From Mangifera indica (lineage: Eukaryota; Streptophyta; Magnoliopsida; Sapindales; Anacardiaceae): a DNA stretch of 64,000 nucleotides. Position numbers and translations under genes: made by a program. Location of the stretch: contig NW_025401117.1 of the NCBI RefSeq assembly GCF_011075055.1, forward strand, positions 186,001-250,000. Reading direction: 5' to 3'. Positions 11,850 to 21,429 of the stretch are shown in pieces (position 1 is the stretch's first letter; each line of letters opens with the position of its first letter). The notes beneath the pieces are model-generated. The model worked only from the letters and a program-made list of their open reading frames with translations. It was not told the origin of the DNA and did not search any database.

Positions 11850-13225
11850 ACCACTACCTAGAAGCTGATATCGAACAATTGTAATTGAATGAACCTTCAA
11901 GGGCGTAACCTTCGACAAATAGCGACCAAACTTCTTTTCTGTCTATAGTGTAACATAGTTGAGACATTCATTTACAATTTGGAAAAAACATCAGCACACC
12001 TATTAATAAACAAAGATAAGGGTAAAAAGACATTCTTAAATAAATAATTAATATTAACTCTGTATGTACTTGCATAGTTTCTCTTTTCGTAAAACCATTA
12101 TTGTAATGTGTCCCAAATAAACTCGATGAGCATCATGATGGATGAATCCTTGTGTGTGTCTGACGAGGGTATTAAATGACTCTACAATGTTAGTTGTTAT
12201 TATGTTACATTGATGCCCTAGAAAATATGTCTTACTCCATCGGAGAAACCCCACTTGATGTAGGTAAACCCTGACTTGAAAATGCACTGTATCAATAAAT
12301 CTCATCATAACCTCAAAATCTATCTCTGTATATGACTTTGTAGCTTTCCAATATAAACACACAACCTACGAGTTTATAAATAATATTAGCAATTCTCTAT
12401 CAAAATTTATAAAATGTTAACAGATATAAAGATTTTATAAATGTATAAACACGTTACCTGTGAGTCGCCTTTGTACTTTGATCACATGTTATATAGAAGG
12501 TGATTATAACAACACCCATGGTATATATCTAGAATGACTTCAACCATTGTAGAGTATATAACATGATATTGATCTAAGATTATTGCTAACTTTGGTATTT
12601 CATTGATGCATTCTTTAACCTTCATCAGAAACCAACACCATATGTCATAATATTCATTTTTACCAACACTTCAAGCAATTAAATAGATCTAGTTTTTACA
12701 TCGAGGGCCACCACAAGAAATAAATATCTCAGACATCATCTTTAAAAAAAAACAATGTTAATGCAAATAATAGGTCAGAAATATTGTTTAAATGCATAGA
12801 CAGAACATCTCAATGCTATGAAAAAAATACTTAAAACGATGTTCATCGTCTGTTTCTATGGATGTCATGGTTCCCAGTTTAGTACGCTCTAAATTATAGC
12901 AATAATCAGGTAATAGCATAAATGATTCTTTGGTTGAGCCCCTTAATAAATTTAAAGTCCAATTTCTTACTTGTTAGACCTGTGAATATGAAATGTCAAT
13001 TTTATATCTATCGATGATGTCAATAATGATCTCTTTAAGCTAATAAATTTGATTAATCAACACAAACTTTGACCTCACTAATCAACACAAACTTTGACCT
13101 CATTATTTTCGCCACCCATAATAGGATCTTCAAGGTACAGACTATTTATATCATAGTTAACAAGTGACATATCCTTGAAGTTTGCCTCATCAAGAGGAAT
13201 ATCAGTCATCTCTTTCCCCTCAAAG

Positions 13226-14178
13226 TAGACATGTCAATTGGGTCGAGTCAAATAGAGGTTTGACTTGAAACATGAATTTGAAGCAAAGCTTAACACTGTA
13301 GCATATCGAGTTTAGCTCATAGGCCTTTTGGGTGGGGCTATGGGCTACAATATTAAGCCCATGGGTCAGCCCGACCTGAGCCATTACTATTTAAAAAATA
13401 AAAATTAAGCAAATGGCAAAAGGGCTTCTACCCTTCAGCCTTTGTTGTAAAAGCTAGCCACAAAGGCAAAAGCCTTTAATTTTTTTAAAAATTTATTTAT
13501 TTTTTAAATTTTCTCTATATAAACCAATTCAACTCTTTTTCAATCTCAATTCCTCTCAATCTCTCAATCTCAATTCTTTCATTATATTTTCAATATCATT
13601 TTCTTTGATAAACTTTCTTTCAGAAATTATCTTAATTCACAAATAATAATTCTTTGTGCTTATAATTTCATTTTCATTTCAATTTTATCATTACAAAATA
13701 TTATAAATGGATCCAATATCAAAAGAATTCAAAGATTTAGATGTTGAAAATGAGTAGATAAATGATATAGTATATATATTTTATTTATTTTTGTAATTTA
13801 TATAATATATAAATTAATTATTTATACTATATTATAAACTTATAATATTTTTCATCATGTAATCATAGTATCCCTCCGCCACAAATGATAGGATTATAAA
13901 TAAAATGTTTGATATATTATTCTCGGTTTTAATAATTGAAAAATAATTTGTATTTAAAATTAAAAAAAAATTGTTTAAATGGGTCAACTCATGGGCCAGC
14001 CCATGGGCTACCCATTTAAGGCCCGGTCCGACCTTATATATAGGGTTGAGCTTTGGGCTTTCAAAAATGAATGAGCTTGCCTAGCCCGAAGGCCTATTAC
14101 TGTATAGGCCTAGGGCTTGATCTAGCCTATAAGCTCAATAGGCTGAACTGGAGTTGGCCCAGCCCATTGTTATGTCTG
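13226..14178. mobile_element. Non-autonomous hAT element, 953 bp
   Basis: The left end is TAGACATGTCAATTGGGTCG; the reverse complement of the right end is CAGACATAACAATGGGCTGG. The flanks CCTCAAAG (13218-13225) and CCTCAAAA (14179-14186) match at 7 of 8 positions, a hAT-size target duplication. Inside, a CT-rich leader is followed by a short frame MDPISKEFKDLDVENE and a stop. This may be the remnant of a transposase start in an internally deleted copy. It splits the MULE transposase relic. Confidence 0.85.
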
Positions 14179-14593
14179 CCTCAAAATCACCCTAGTCTGA
14201 AACTCTCTCTTTGTCTCCACTAGCTCATTCAACAACAATATAGAATGCATCATTATTAAAATCAATTAAGTCTTTCCCAACAAATTCTTTTTTCACTTCA
14301 TTATCATTGTTGCCTCCAATTTCTTTTTAGTCTTCTTGCCCTTCGACTGGGGTATATGTAATAAAAATAGAAATACATTCCTTGAAGTATTGAGACATAT
14401 CAATAAGGCCTTGCACATTTACATCATTTTCAATCTTTAAAGGATAGTCGAACTCAATTCTTTTTAGTTTCATACATAGTTGAGTAAAAATAAAAGTGTG
14501 ACTGAGTATTTGAATAATGTGAAAAATGTATATAAGTGAGTTTATATAGAAATTGTGAAGGATAATTTTGGTATTTTCAGATATTTTTAGGGC

Positions 14594-14696
14594 ATTTTTG
14601 TTTGAAAGTTTGAAAATAAGGTATTTTTGTTTAGGAACAGGAAAAAAAGATTTTTTTGCTTTAAGAGGGTAAAATGGATATTTACTTTAATTTCTC
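14594..14696 (-). repeat. Right terminal inverted repeat of the Ulp1-MULE
   Basis: Partner of 5267-5370. The edge is about 470 bp upstream of the TATA box of the H+-ATPase gene and 223 bp from the transposase start codon. Confidence 0.62.
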
Positions 14697-15163
14697 TTTT
14701 TTTTAAACACGTGGAATAATAAAAAAATAATTTATTATGAGATAATTTTGTCTTATAAGAGAATAAATTAACACAAAAGTAAATGAATAATATTATGAAT
14801 ATAATTTTATATATAAATAATAATATATTATTATATAATTAAATAATTAAAAATAAAAAATAAAAAAATATTAAATTATATAATAATATATTATTATTTA
14901 TATGTAAAAATTATACACTATCATATTGTAAGGGAAAAGTTAAACTGTATAATTTAATAAAATTTAGGTTATTTGACTTGCGTTTAAGTACATTAAACTA
15001 AAGACGTAGAGTGGAACCCACATAAGGCATGCAACTTCACAGCGTGAGATCAGGAAGGTTAGATCCATGCTTTATCATGGCCTGCACCGTTGTCGTCATC
15101 ACAACATCATCATCATCAACAACATTAAACAAACAGCCAAAGCCCACTTGCCAAACTTCATTC
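14697..15163 (+). promoter_or_regulatory. Upstream region of the H+-ATPase gene with an AT palindrome
   Basis: This lies between the MULE edge and the TATA box. Positions about 14812-14906 contain an inverted repeat of about 32 bp per arm built on ATAAATAATAATATATTATT, separated by an A-rich loop. It could be a small MITE or a cruciform-prone promoter element. The ORFs starting at 15029 and 15067 begin upstream of the likely transcription start and are not considered genes. Confidence 0.5.
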
Positions 15164-15170
15164 TATATAA
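15164..15170 (+). promoter_or_regulatory. TATA box of the H+-ATPase gene
   Basis: TATATAA in the context TTCTATATAAACG lies about 170 bp upstream of the start codon. This places transcription start near 15195-15200 and gives a leader of about 140 nt. The leader contains a CT tract and a TA tract (15259-15300). Confidence 0.7.
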
Positions 15171-15298
15171 ACGCCGCTCTTCTCATCCTAAATGCTATCA
15201 CCTTCTCTTCCGCTTTTGCCTTGTTCTGCTATTTCCTTTTATTGAAACTTTTCTTGTCCTCTCTCTCTCTCCCTCTATATATATATATACATATATAT

Positions 15299-15346
15299 AT
15301 GTATGTTGTTCTAGTTCTTACTTTATCAGTTTTAAGAAATGGGTGA
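15299..15346 (+). promoter_or_regulatory. Upstream ORFs in the H+-ATPase leader
   Basis: An ATG at 15299 opens a 15-codon frame ([15 protein letters not shown]) ending in TGA at 15344-15346, so it overlaps the main start codon at 15339 in another frame. A second ATG at 15303 opens a three-codon frame ending in TAG at 15312-15314. Translated upstream ORFs are documented in leaders of tobacco plasma-membrane H+-ATPase genes. Whether these are used depends on the true transcription start, inferred here from the TATA box. Confidence 0.55.
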
Positions 15347-15675
15347 CAAGTCAGCTACTACTCTTGAAGGGATTAAGAACGAAACTGTTGATTTGGTATG
15401 TTATCTGAAACCTTTTTTCTCCGGTCTTCTCCAAATAATTAGTAGTTTGTTTCCAAGGGATGAATGAATATTCATTACCAACTTTTGCATCTTTCATGTT
15501 TTCTTCTTCTTTTTTAACTTTCAAATTTTCTTCAACTTTTTCTCACTCACCAAACAGACCCATTTTTCAGCTGTCCACATGAGATTAAAATGAAAAAGAA
15601 AAAAGATATTCAAAGACAGCTAGGTAGTGTTACAATTTCGTTTAATTGTTCTTTCTATCAGTGTCTTTTGTTTAA

Positions 15676-15707
<32 letters not shown>

Positions 15708-18700
15708 TTTATTTTTCTGACTGGCAGCTTCATAATTTTAAGTGTCTTTTGTTTGCTTTCAGAATGCCCTTTTGTTTACACTTTTTTTAATTAATTAACA
15801 TAAAATAATTTAATAATTTAAAAATAATAATTTTTGATTGATCAGATTATTAATTTTTATCTTTTTTTTTGTAAATGCTTTTTTTAAGGTTAAAAAACAC
15901 CAAATAAACTTACCGAAGAAAAAAAAAACCACCAAATAATATATGTTCATATTAATAATTCGAAAAATAATAATTTTCATTTCAGAAGTTAACTCTTTCA
16001 CGAGTTACGTATTATATATGTGTTCGTATTATTGTCCTATTGTCTGAAATTTGAAAAATAGCGGTTATTACAGTTGATTAACGATTACCCAAAAAAGAAA
16101 TTTTTTATTTAATGTTAAAAACCACGAAATAAATAAATTGTGAGGTTCCTTCCTTGTGTTTGCAGGAGAAAATTCCAATCGACGAAGTGTTTGAACAGTT
16201 GAAATGTACCCCGGAAGGATTATCCACAGAGGAGGGGAACAGAAGGATTCTAATCTTTGGCCCCAACAAATTAGAAGAAAAAAAGGAAAGCAAAATTCTC
16301 AAGTTTTTGGGGTTCATGTGGAATCCGCTCTCATGGGTTATGGAATCCGCTGCTATAATGGCCATTGCGTTGGCTAATGGCGGCGGCAAGCCTCCAGATT
16401 GGCAAGACTTTGTTGGTATTGTTTGCTTGCTTGTCATCAACTCAACCATCAGTTTCATTGAAGAGAACAATGCCGGTAACGCTGCTGCCGCACTCATGGC
16501 TGGCCTTGCTCCTAAAACTAAGGTTCCAAATTTACAACTTGGCTGCAATTATTATTTTTATGTGGGTAGACTTTGTTACTTATGTTTTGTAATGTTGTAC
16601 AGGTTCTCAGAGATGGAAAGTGGAGTGAAGAAGAGGCTGCTATTCTTGTTCCAGGAGATATTATCAGCATTAAATTGGGGGATATCATCCCTGCTGATGC
16701 ACGTCTGCTTGAGGGTGATCCGTTGAAGGTAGATCAATCTGCACTCACCGGAGAATCACTTCCTGTGACTAAGAATCCCGGCGATGAAGTTTTCTCTGGT
16801 TCAACTTGCAAACAAGGTGAAATTGAAGCTGTGGTTATAGCAACTGGCGTTCATACTTTCTTTGGAAAGGCTGCACATCTTGTGGACAGTACCAACCAAG
16901 TTGGACACTTTCAAAAGGTGCTGACTTCCATTGGGAACTTCTGTATCTGTTCCATCGCCACGGGGATGGTGATTGAGATTATCGTCATGTATCCAATCCA
17001 ACACCGAAAGTATAGAAATGGAATTGACAATCTATTGGTTCTCTTGATTGGTGGCATTCCGATTGCTATGCCTACTGTTCTGTCGGTCACAATGGCTATT
17101 GGTTCCCACAAGCTGGCTCAGCAAGGTGCCATCACCAAGCGTATGACTGCAATCGAAGAAATGGCTGGTATGGATGTCCTCTGCAGTGACAAGACAGGGA
17201 CACTGACACTCAATAAGCTCAGTGTTGACAAAAACTTGGTTGAGGTGTTCGCAAAGGGCGTTGAAAAAGATCATGTGCTTCTGCTTGCGGCGAGGGCCTC
17301 TAGAATGGAAAATCAAGATGCCATTGATTGTGCTATTGTAGGAATGCTTGCTGATCCGAAGGAGGCTCGGGCCAATATCAGAGAGGTGCATTTCTTTCCA
17401 TTCAATCCTGTGGACAAGAGGACTGCTCTGACATATATTGACTCTGATGGCAACTGGCATAGAGCAAGCAAAGGTGCCCCTGAGCAGATCATGAACCTTT
17501 GCAACACCAGAGAAGATGTTAGAAAGAAAGCCTATGCTGTCATTGATAAGTTTGCTGAACGTGGGCTTCGATCATTAGCTGTGGCAAGACAGGTTTCAAC
17601 TTAACATCATATATGTGTTGATTGCTTTATTTTGTGCCTTTCCTGGTTAAGATGTCCAACACCTTGTCTTCTTGTTGGCAGGAAGTGCCAGAGAAAAGCA
17701 AAGAAAGTCCTGGAGGACCATGGCAATTTGTCGGTTTGCTGCCACTCTTTGATCCTCCAAGGCATGACAGTGGTGAAACCATCCGCCAGGCTCTCAATCT
17801 TGGTGTGAATGTGAAGATGATTACTGGTATTTCAAGTTATTCATTTATAAAATATTCTAAAACTGTAATTCAATTCTTTATATTGATAATTACCGATCTG
17901 TTGATGATATTCAGGTGATCAACTTGCCATTGCTAAGGAGACTGGCCGAAGGCTTGGAATGGGAACTAACATGTACCCTTCAGCGTCTTTACTTGGCCAG
18001 CAAAAGGATTCAAACTTAGGAGCTCTTCCTATTGAAGAGTTGATTGAGACTGCTGATGGGTTCGCAGGGGTGTTTCCAGGTGGGTGCTTTCGGTATGGTT
18101 TGCTAGCCACAATCACAAATATGGCTGAGCGACGTTTTCTCACCGTGTCTGAATTTGATTTCTCCTTTACTGCAGAGCACAAATATGAAATTGTGAAGAA
18201 GTTGCAGGAGATGAAACACATTTGTGGAATGACTGGAGATGGTGTCAATGACGCCCCTGCACTGAAGAAGGCCGATATTGGCATTGCTGTTGCGGATGCA
18301 ACAGATGCAGCAAGAGGCGCTTCGGATATCGTTCTCACGGAACCCGGATTGAGTGTTATTATCCATGCTGTGTTGACAAGCAGAGCGATTTTCCAGAGGA
18401 TGAAGAACTACACAGTCAGATTCTCTGTTCTTTTCTTCCAAATTATGTTTGCGTCTTTACTTCATACTTATTTGGGTTTCCTCCTTTTTCTTATTTTTGT
18501 AGATCTATGCAGTCTCAATCACAATTCGTATTGTGGTAAGTACATGGTGGCGGCTTAGTTTTACAAACTTCTTCGAATGAAAACACAATGCAGATTGAAT
18601 TTTCGATTTTCTTCTCTGATTGTGCAGTTCGGTTTTCTGTTTATTGCTTTGATATGGAAGTTCGACTTTTCTCCATTCATGGTCTTGATTATTGCTATTC

Positions 18701-19978
18701 TAAATGATGGTTAGTCTGAAATGTGTTTTCATTCTTCCAGCTGTTTTTTATGCGCTTCCAACGCATGATCTTTCGAGTTCTGAGACCAGAATATTTATAT
18801 TTTTCAGGCACAATTATGACAATCTCAAAGGATAGGGTGAAGCCATCTCCTGTTCCTGATAGCTGGAGACTAAAGGAGATTTTTGCTACGGGAATTTGTT
18901 TCGGCAGTTACTTGGCATTGATGACTGTTGTATTCTTCTGGGCTATGCACGACACTCATTTCTTCCCAGTAAGAGATGTTTTAATTTGCCTTTTCATAGT
19001 TTCAATGAATTATTCAAATTGACTTCTTCATTTTGATTCAACTGGCTCCTTCTTTCCTCACAATGTAGGACACATTTGGCGTAAGAGATATAAGCCATGA
19101 CGATGATCAAATGATGGCTGCATTGTATCTACAAGTGAGTATTGTGAGCCAGTCTCTGATTTTTGTGACTCGCTCGCGCAGCTGGTCTTATGCTGAACGC
19201 CCTGGACTTCTACTGATGTGTGCGTTTGTGATTGCGCAAACGGTAAGAATTTTTTCTTATGCATATATTTATAAGAACACATCTTCTGGTTCCCCAAATG
19301 CCTAATCACTTGATCTGTTTTCAGGTAGCAACTCTGTTAGCTGTATATGCGAATTGGGGTTTTGCTAGAATTAGAGGTGCTGGTTGGGGATGGGCCGGTG
19401 TGGTCTGGATTTATAGCATTATCTTCTATATCCCACTCGATTTTATGAAGTTTGCCATTCGTTACCTCTTGTCTGGGAAGGCTTGGCGCAACTTGCTCGA
19501 GAACAAGGTATTCTTTTCGAATTTTTGTCTAGGACATCGATGATTTTCAGTATCAGAAATGTATCTATAGCTTGATCCCTTAACATTATTTGTTGTTTTC
19601 CGAGTAACAGACTGCATTCACCACTAAAAAAGATTATGGTAAGGAAGAGAGGGAAGCTCAGTGGGCTCTTGCTCAAAGAACCCTCCATGGACTTCAGCCA
19701 CCAGAACCCGCTAATCTTTTCCCTGAAAAGGGTAACTATAGAGAGTTATCTGAGATTGCAGAGCAGGCCAAAAGACGTGCCGAAATTGCAAGGTCTTATG
19801 AACCCATCATTTCCCCAAAAGTTTATTCTTTTTAAAGCAAATCTAGAGACAATAAAGATTTCTTTCGTTTTGTGTTTGTAGGCTTCGGGAGCTGCACACG
19901 CTCAAAGGACATGTGGAGTCAGTCGTAAAGCTGAAGGGACTGGACATCGAAACAATCCAACAACATTACACAGTGTGA
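15339..19978 (+). CDS. AHA: Plasma-membrane H+-ATPase (P3A-type proton pump), 13 exons, 954 aa
   Basis: This pump exports H+ using ATP and energises the plant plasma membrane. Exons: 15339-15395, 16166-16522, 16603-17592, 17682-17826, 17915-18079, 18176-18414, 18503-18535, 18628-18709, 18808-18968, 19069-19242, 19325-19507, 19611-19792, 19882-19978. All introns are GT-AG and the joined length is 2865 nt with no internal stop. Visible signatures: actuator TGES (T187), phosphorylation motif DKTGT (D334), M4 [23 protein letters not shown] from G592, and M6 ILNDGTIMTIS. D689 matches Arabidopsis AHA2 D684, and N111 matches AHA2 N106. The C-terminus ends HYTV; the penultimate Thr (T953) is the known 14-3-3 docking residue. 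The start has G at -3 and G at +4. The protein looks closest to the AHA1/2/4 group; the exact member is not assigned. Intron 5 (18080-18175) is 96 nt and stop-free. Confidence 0.97.
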
Positions 19979-20165
19979 AGAGGAGTAAGAGAAGAACGCT
20001 CTTTGAAGAGTTGAAAAAGGGATTTGTTAAATGACCAACACTGTTTAAGAGAAGGGGAGATCTACTTAAGCAGTAATTAGAAAGGTTTGAAGGCAAGGAG
20101 AGCTTTTTATGTGTTATAATTCTCCTGGTCCCTTGGCTTTTGCTTTGTATGTATTTAAATGTCAT

Positions 20166-20171
20166 AATAAA
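20166..20171 (+). terminator. Polyadenylation signal of the H+-ATPase gene
   Basis: AATAAA lies 188 nt after the stop codon, followed by TG-rich sequence (GGATTGTGTTGTTGG). This gives a plausible 3' UTR of about 200 nt. Confidence 0.7.
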
Positions 20172-21429
20172 GGATTGTGTTGTTGGTTACTATTTTCTGT
20201 GATAAAAGAGGCAATGTAATGTCCACTAGTTATACAAGTTTTCTAGCTTGAACATAATTTCTCCTTTTATTTCTCTCCTGTTTTATGTTCATTTTAATAA
20301 AATTTTAAATTGTCTAAACTTGTAGTCAAACCCACAAAGTTATAAGAATTCAATATATATGTTCTATAATTTGCTACTCTTAATTAAATAATGCAGAACG
20401 TTTATGTGTTAATGATAAGAGTGTTGTTGTGTTGGTTATTGTTGATTGAGCCATGTAGGGATGATGGGCTCAAGAACATACAATTTTAGGGTTTTGTTTG
20501 ATTTATACCTTAACTTTACATTCAAAATCTACGGTTTTCAATTATTTTTTTAGGTAGCCTAAGATTTACTCCAAGACTTGAATTTTGTGTTATTATGTGA
20601 ATTTGGGTGGATTAGATGTGAAATATGAGTGTAGAACATTAAATTGAGCTTGTTTTTTTTTCACGCCACCGGGGCCAAAATCTATGGATTTGACAAAATT
20701 TCAAGTTTTAGCCCCAAAAAATAAAAACAATGTGAGAAGGGAGAAAAAAGTTGTTTGGCCAAACGAGTGTATCAACTCAATTTGTCATCAAAGGTTCTTC
20801 CAATTTGCCTGAATCTAGCCAAATCAAATGGGTCTGATTGGATTTGAAAAAATATACAAAACTTTTGTTGGCTAAGTTGAGATTTTTGGTCGTTGAAAAC
20901 TGGTGGGCAACAAAATGTATAACTAAAAATTCAATCAAGGCTAAAAACCTTATTGAGGATCACGTTTTAGATTGTAAATTCATGAAACATGACATTTATC
21001 AAATATAGGATGCTTAAGAGCACAATACCTGCGTTAGATGACTCATTCGTTCTTTACATGGCTATATGAACACTCTCCAACCGACAATGAGGCAGTGCCT
21101 TGGTATCAACGTGAAACATGGACCGAAAGAGGATAAAACCGTTCTCTAAAGGCTTCTAAGGCTCTATGAATAGGTTGTCTATGTGATTGAACATGTGTTC
21201 ATTGGCTAAGGTTTTCAAATAACTATTTGAAATTGTGAAATGTGTTCTCATTTATAAAGAACATGATGAACGGTTCTTCATGCGATATGAACGGTTGCTC
21301 ATCTTTGATCTTTATTTGTACAATCTGGGATTTATCTAGATTCTTGGACATGGATTTGGATACAACTTTATTCGTGTCCAACTCATGATGAACATAGATT
21401 CATTGTCCCTGAACGGGCATTCATAGTTA
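20172..21429. other. Intergenic DNA between the ATPase gene and the retrotransposon nest
   Basis: No coding sequence was recognised. Given the 1860-bp length of the related LTR at 58111-59970, part of this stretch (from roughly 20.6 kb) could be the diverged end of the copia LTR recognised at 21430. I could not align it by eye. Confidence 0.45.

Larger units (their letters stand above)
11480..14473 (-). pseudogene. Decayed MULE transposase with SWIM zinc finger, split by two hAT insertions
   Basis: Read on the minus strand, the frame begins with an ATG at 14473 (MKLKRIEFDYPLKIENDVNV). It resumes left of a hAT insertion with an acidic stretch (EGKEMTDIPLDEANFKDMSL). A MuDR/DDE-type region follows around 13000-12800 (ESFMLLPDYCYNLERTKLGT, then TSIETDDEHRFKYFFHSIEM). 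Next are MKVKECINEIPKLAIILDQ and VILDIYHGCCYNHLLYNM near 12640-12480, then NIVESFNTLVRHTQG at 12180-12130. A SWIM finger (CTCKKFQLSRILCKH, pattern C-x-C...C-x-H) lies at about 11560-11515. The order matches MULE transposases. Several stops and shifts, plus the hAT elements at 13226-14178 and 11614-11849, make it inactive. Confidence 0.8.
5267..14696. mobile_element. Large decayed MULE carrying an Ulp1-like protease gene and a transposase
   Basis: The outer ends are degenerate inverted repeats of about 100 bp. The left begins GGGAAATTAAAAACGTAGCC. The reverse complement of the right begins GAGAAATTAAAGTAAATATCC. Both reach a shared AAATGCCCT block about 100 bp in. Inside are two convergent relic genes: a DUF1985/Ulp1-type gene on the plus strand (8160-10470) and a MULE transposase on the minus strand (11480-14473), whose ATG is 223 bp from the right end. 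This layout is known for Ulp1-carrying plant MULEs, and convergent genes are known from maize MuDR. Two hAT elements sit inside. The 9-bp flanks are T-runs with a final A (TTTTTTTAT and TTTTTTTTA), so the target duplication is only weakly supported. Confidence 0.75.

Noticed and set aside
12054..12362. 102-codon minus-strand ORF as a host gene
   Set aside because: Its NIVESFNTLVR motif and neighbours identify it as a piece of the MULE transposase.
15029..15408. Two overlapping ORFs of 105 and 113 codons as genes upstream of the H+-ATPase
   Set aside because: Both start before the TATA box and run through the leader, exon 1 and into intron 1 in other frames; composition is simple-repeat driven.
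16105..18441. Minus-strand ORFs of up to 142 codons inside the H+-ATPase gene
   Set aside because: They are antisense shadows of the conserved exons, with no family resemblance.
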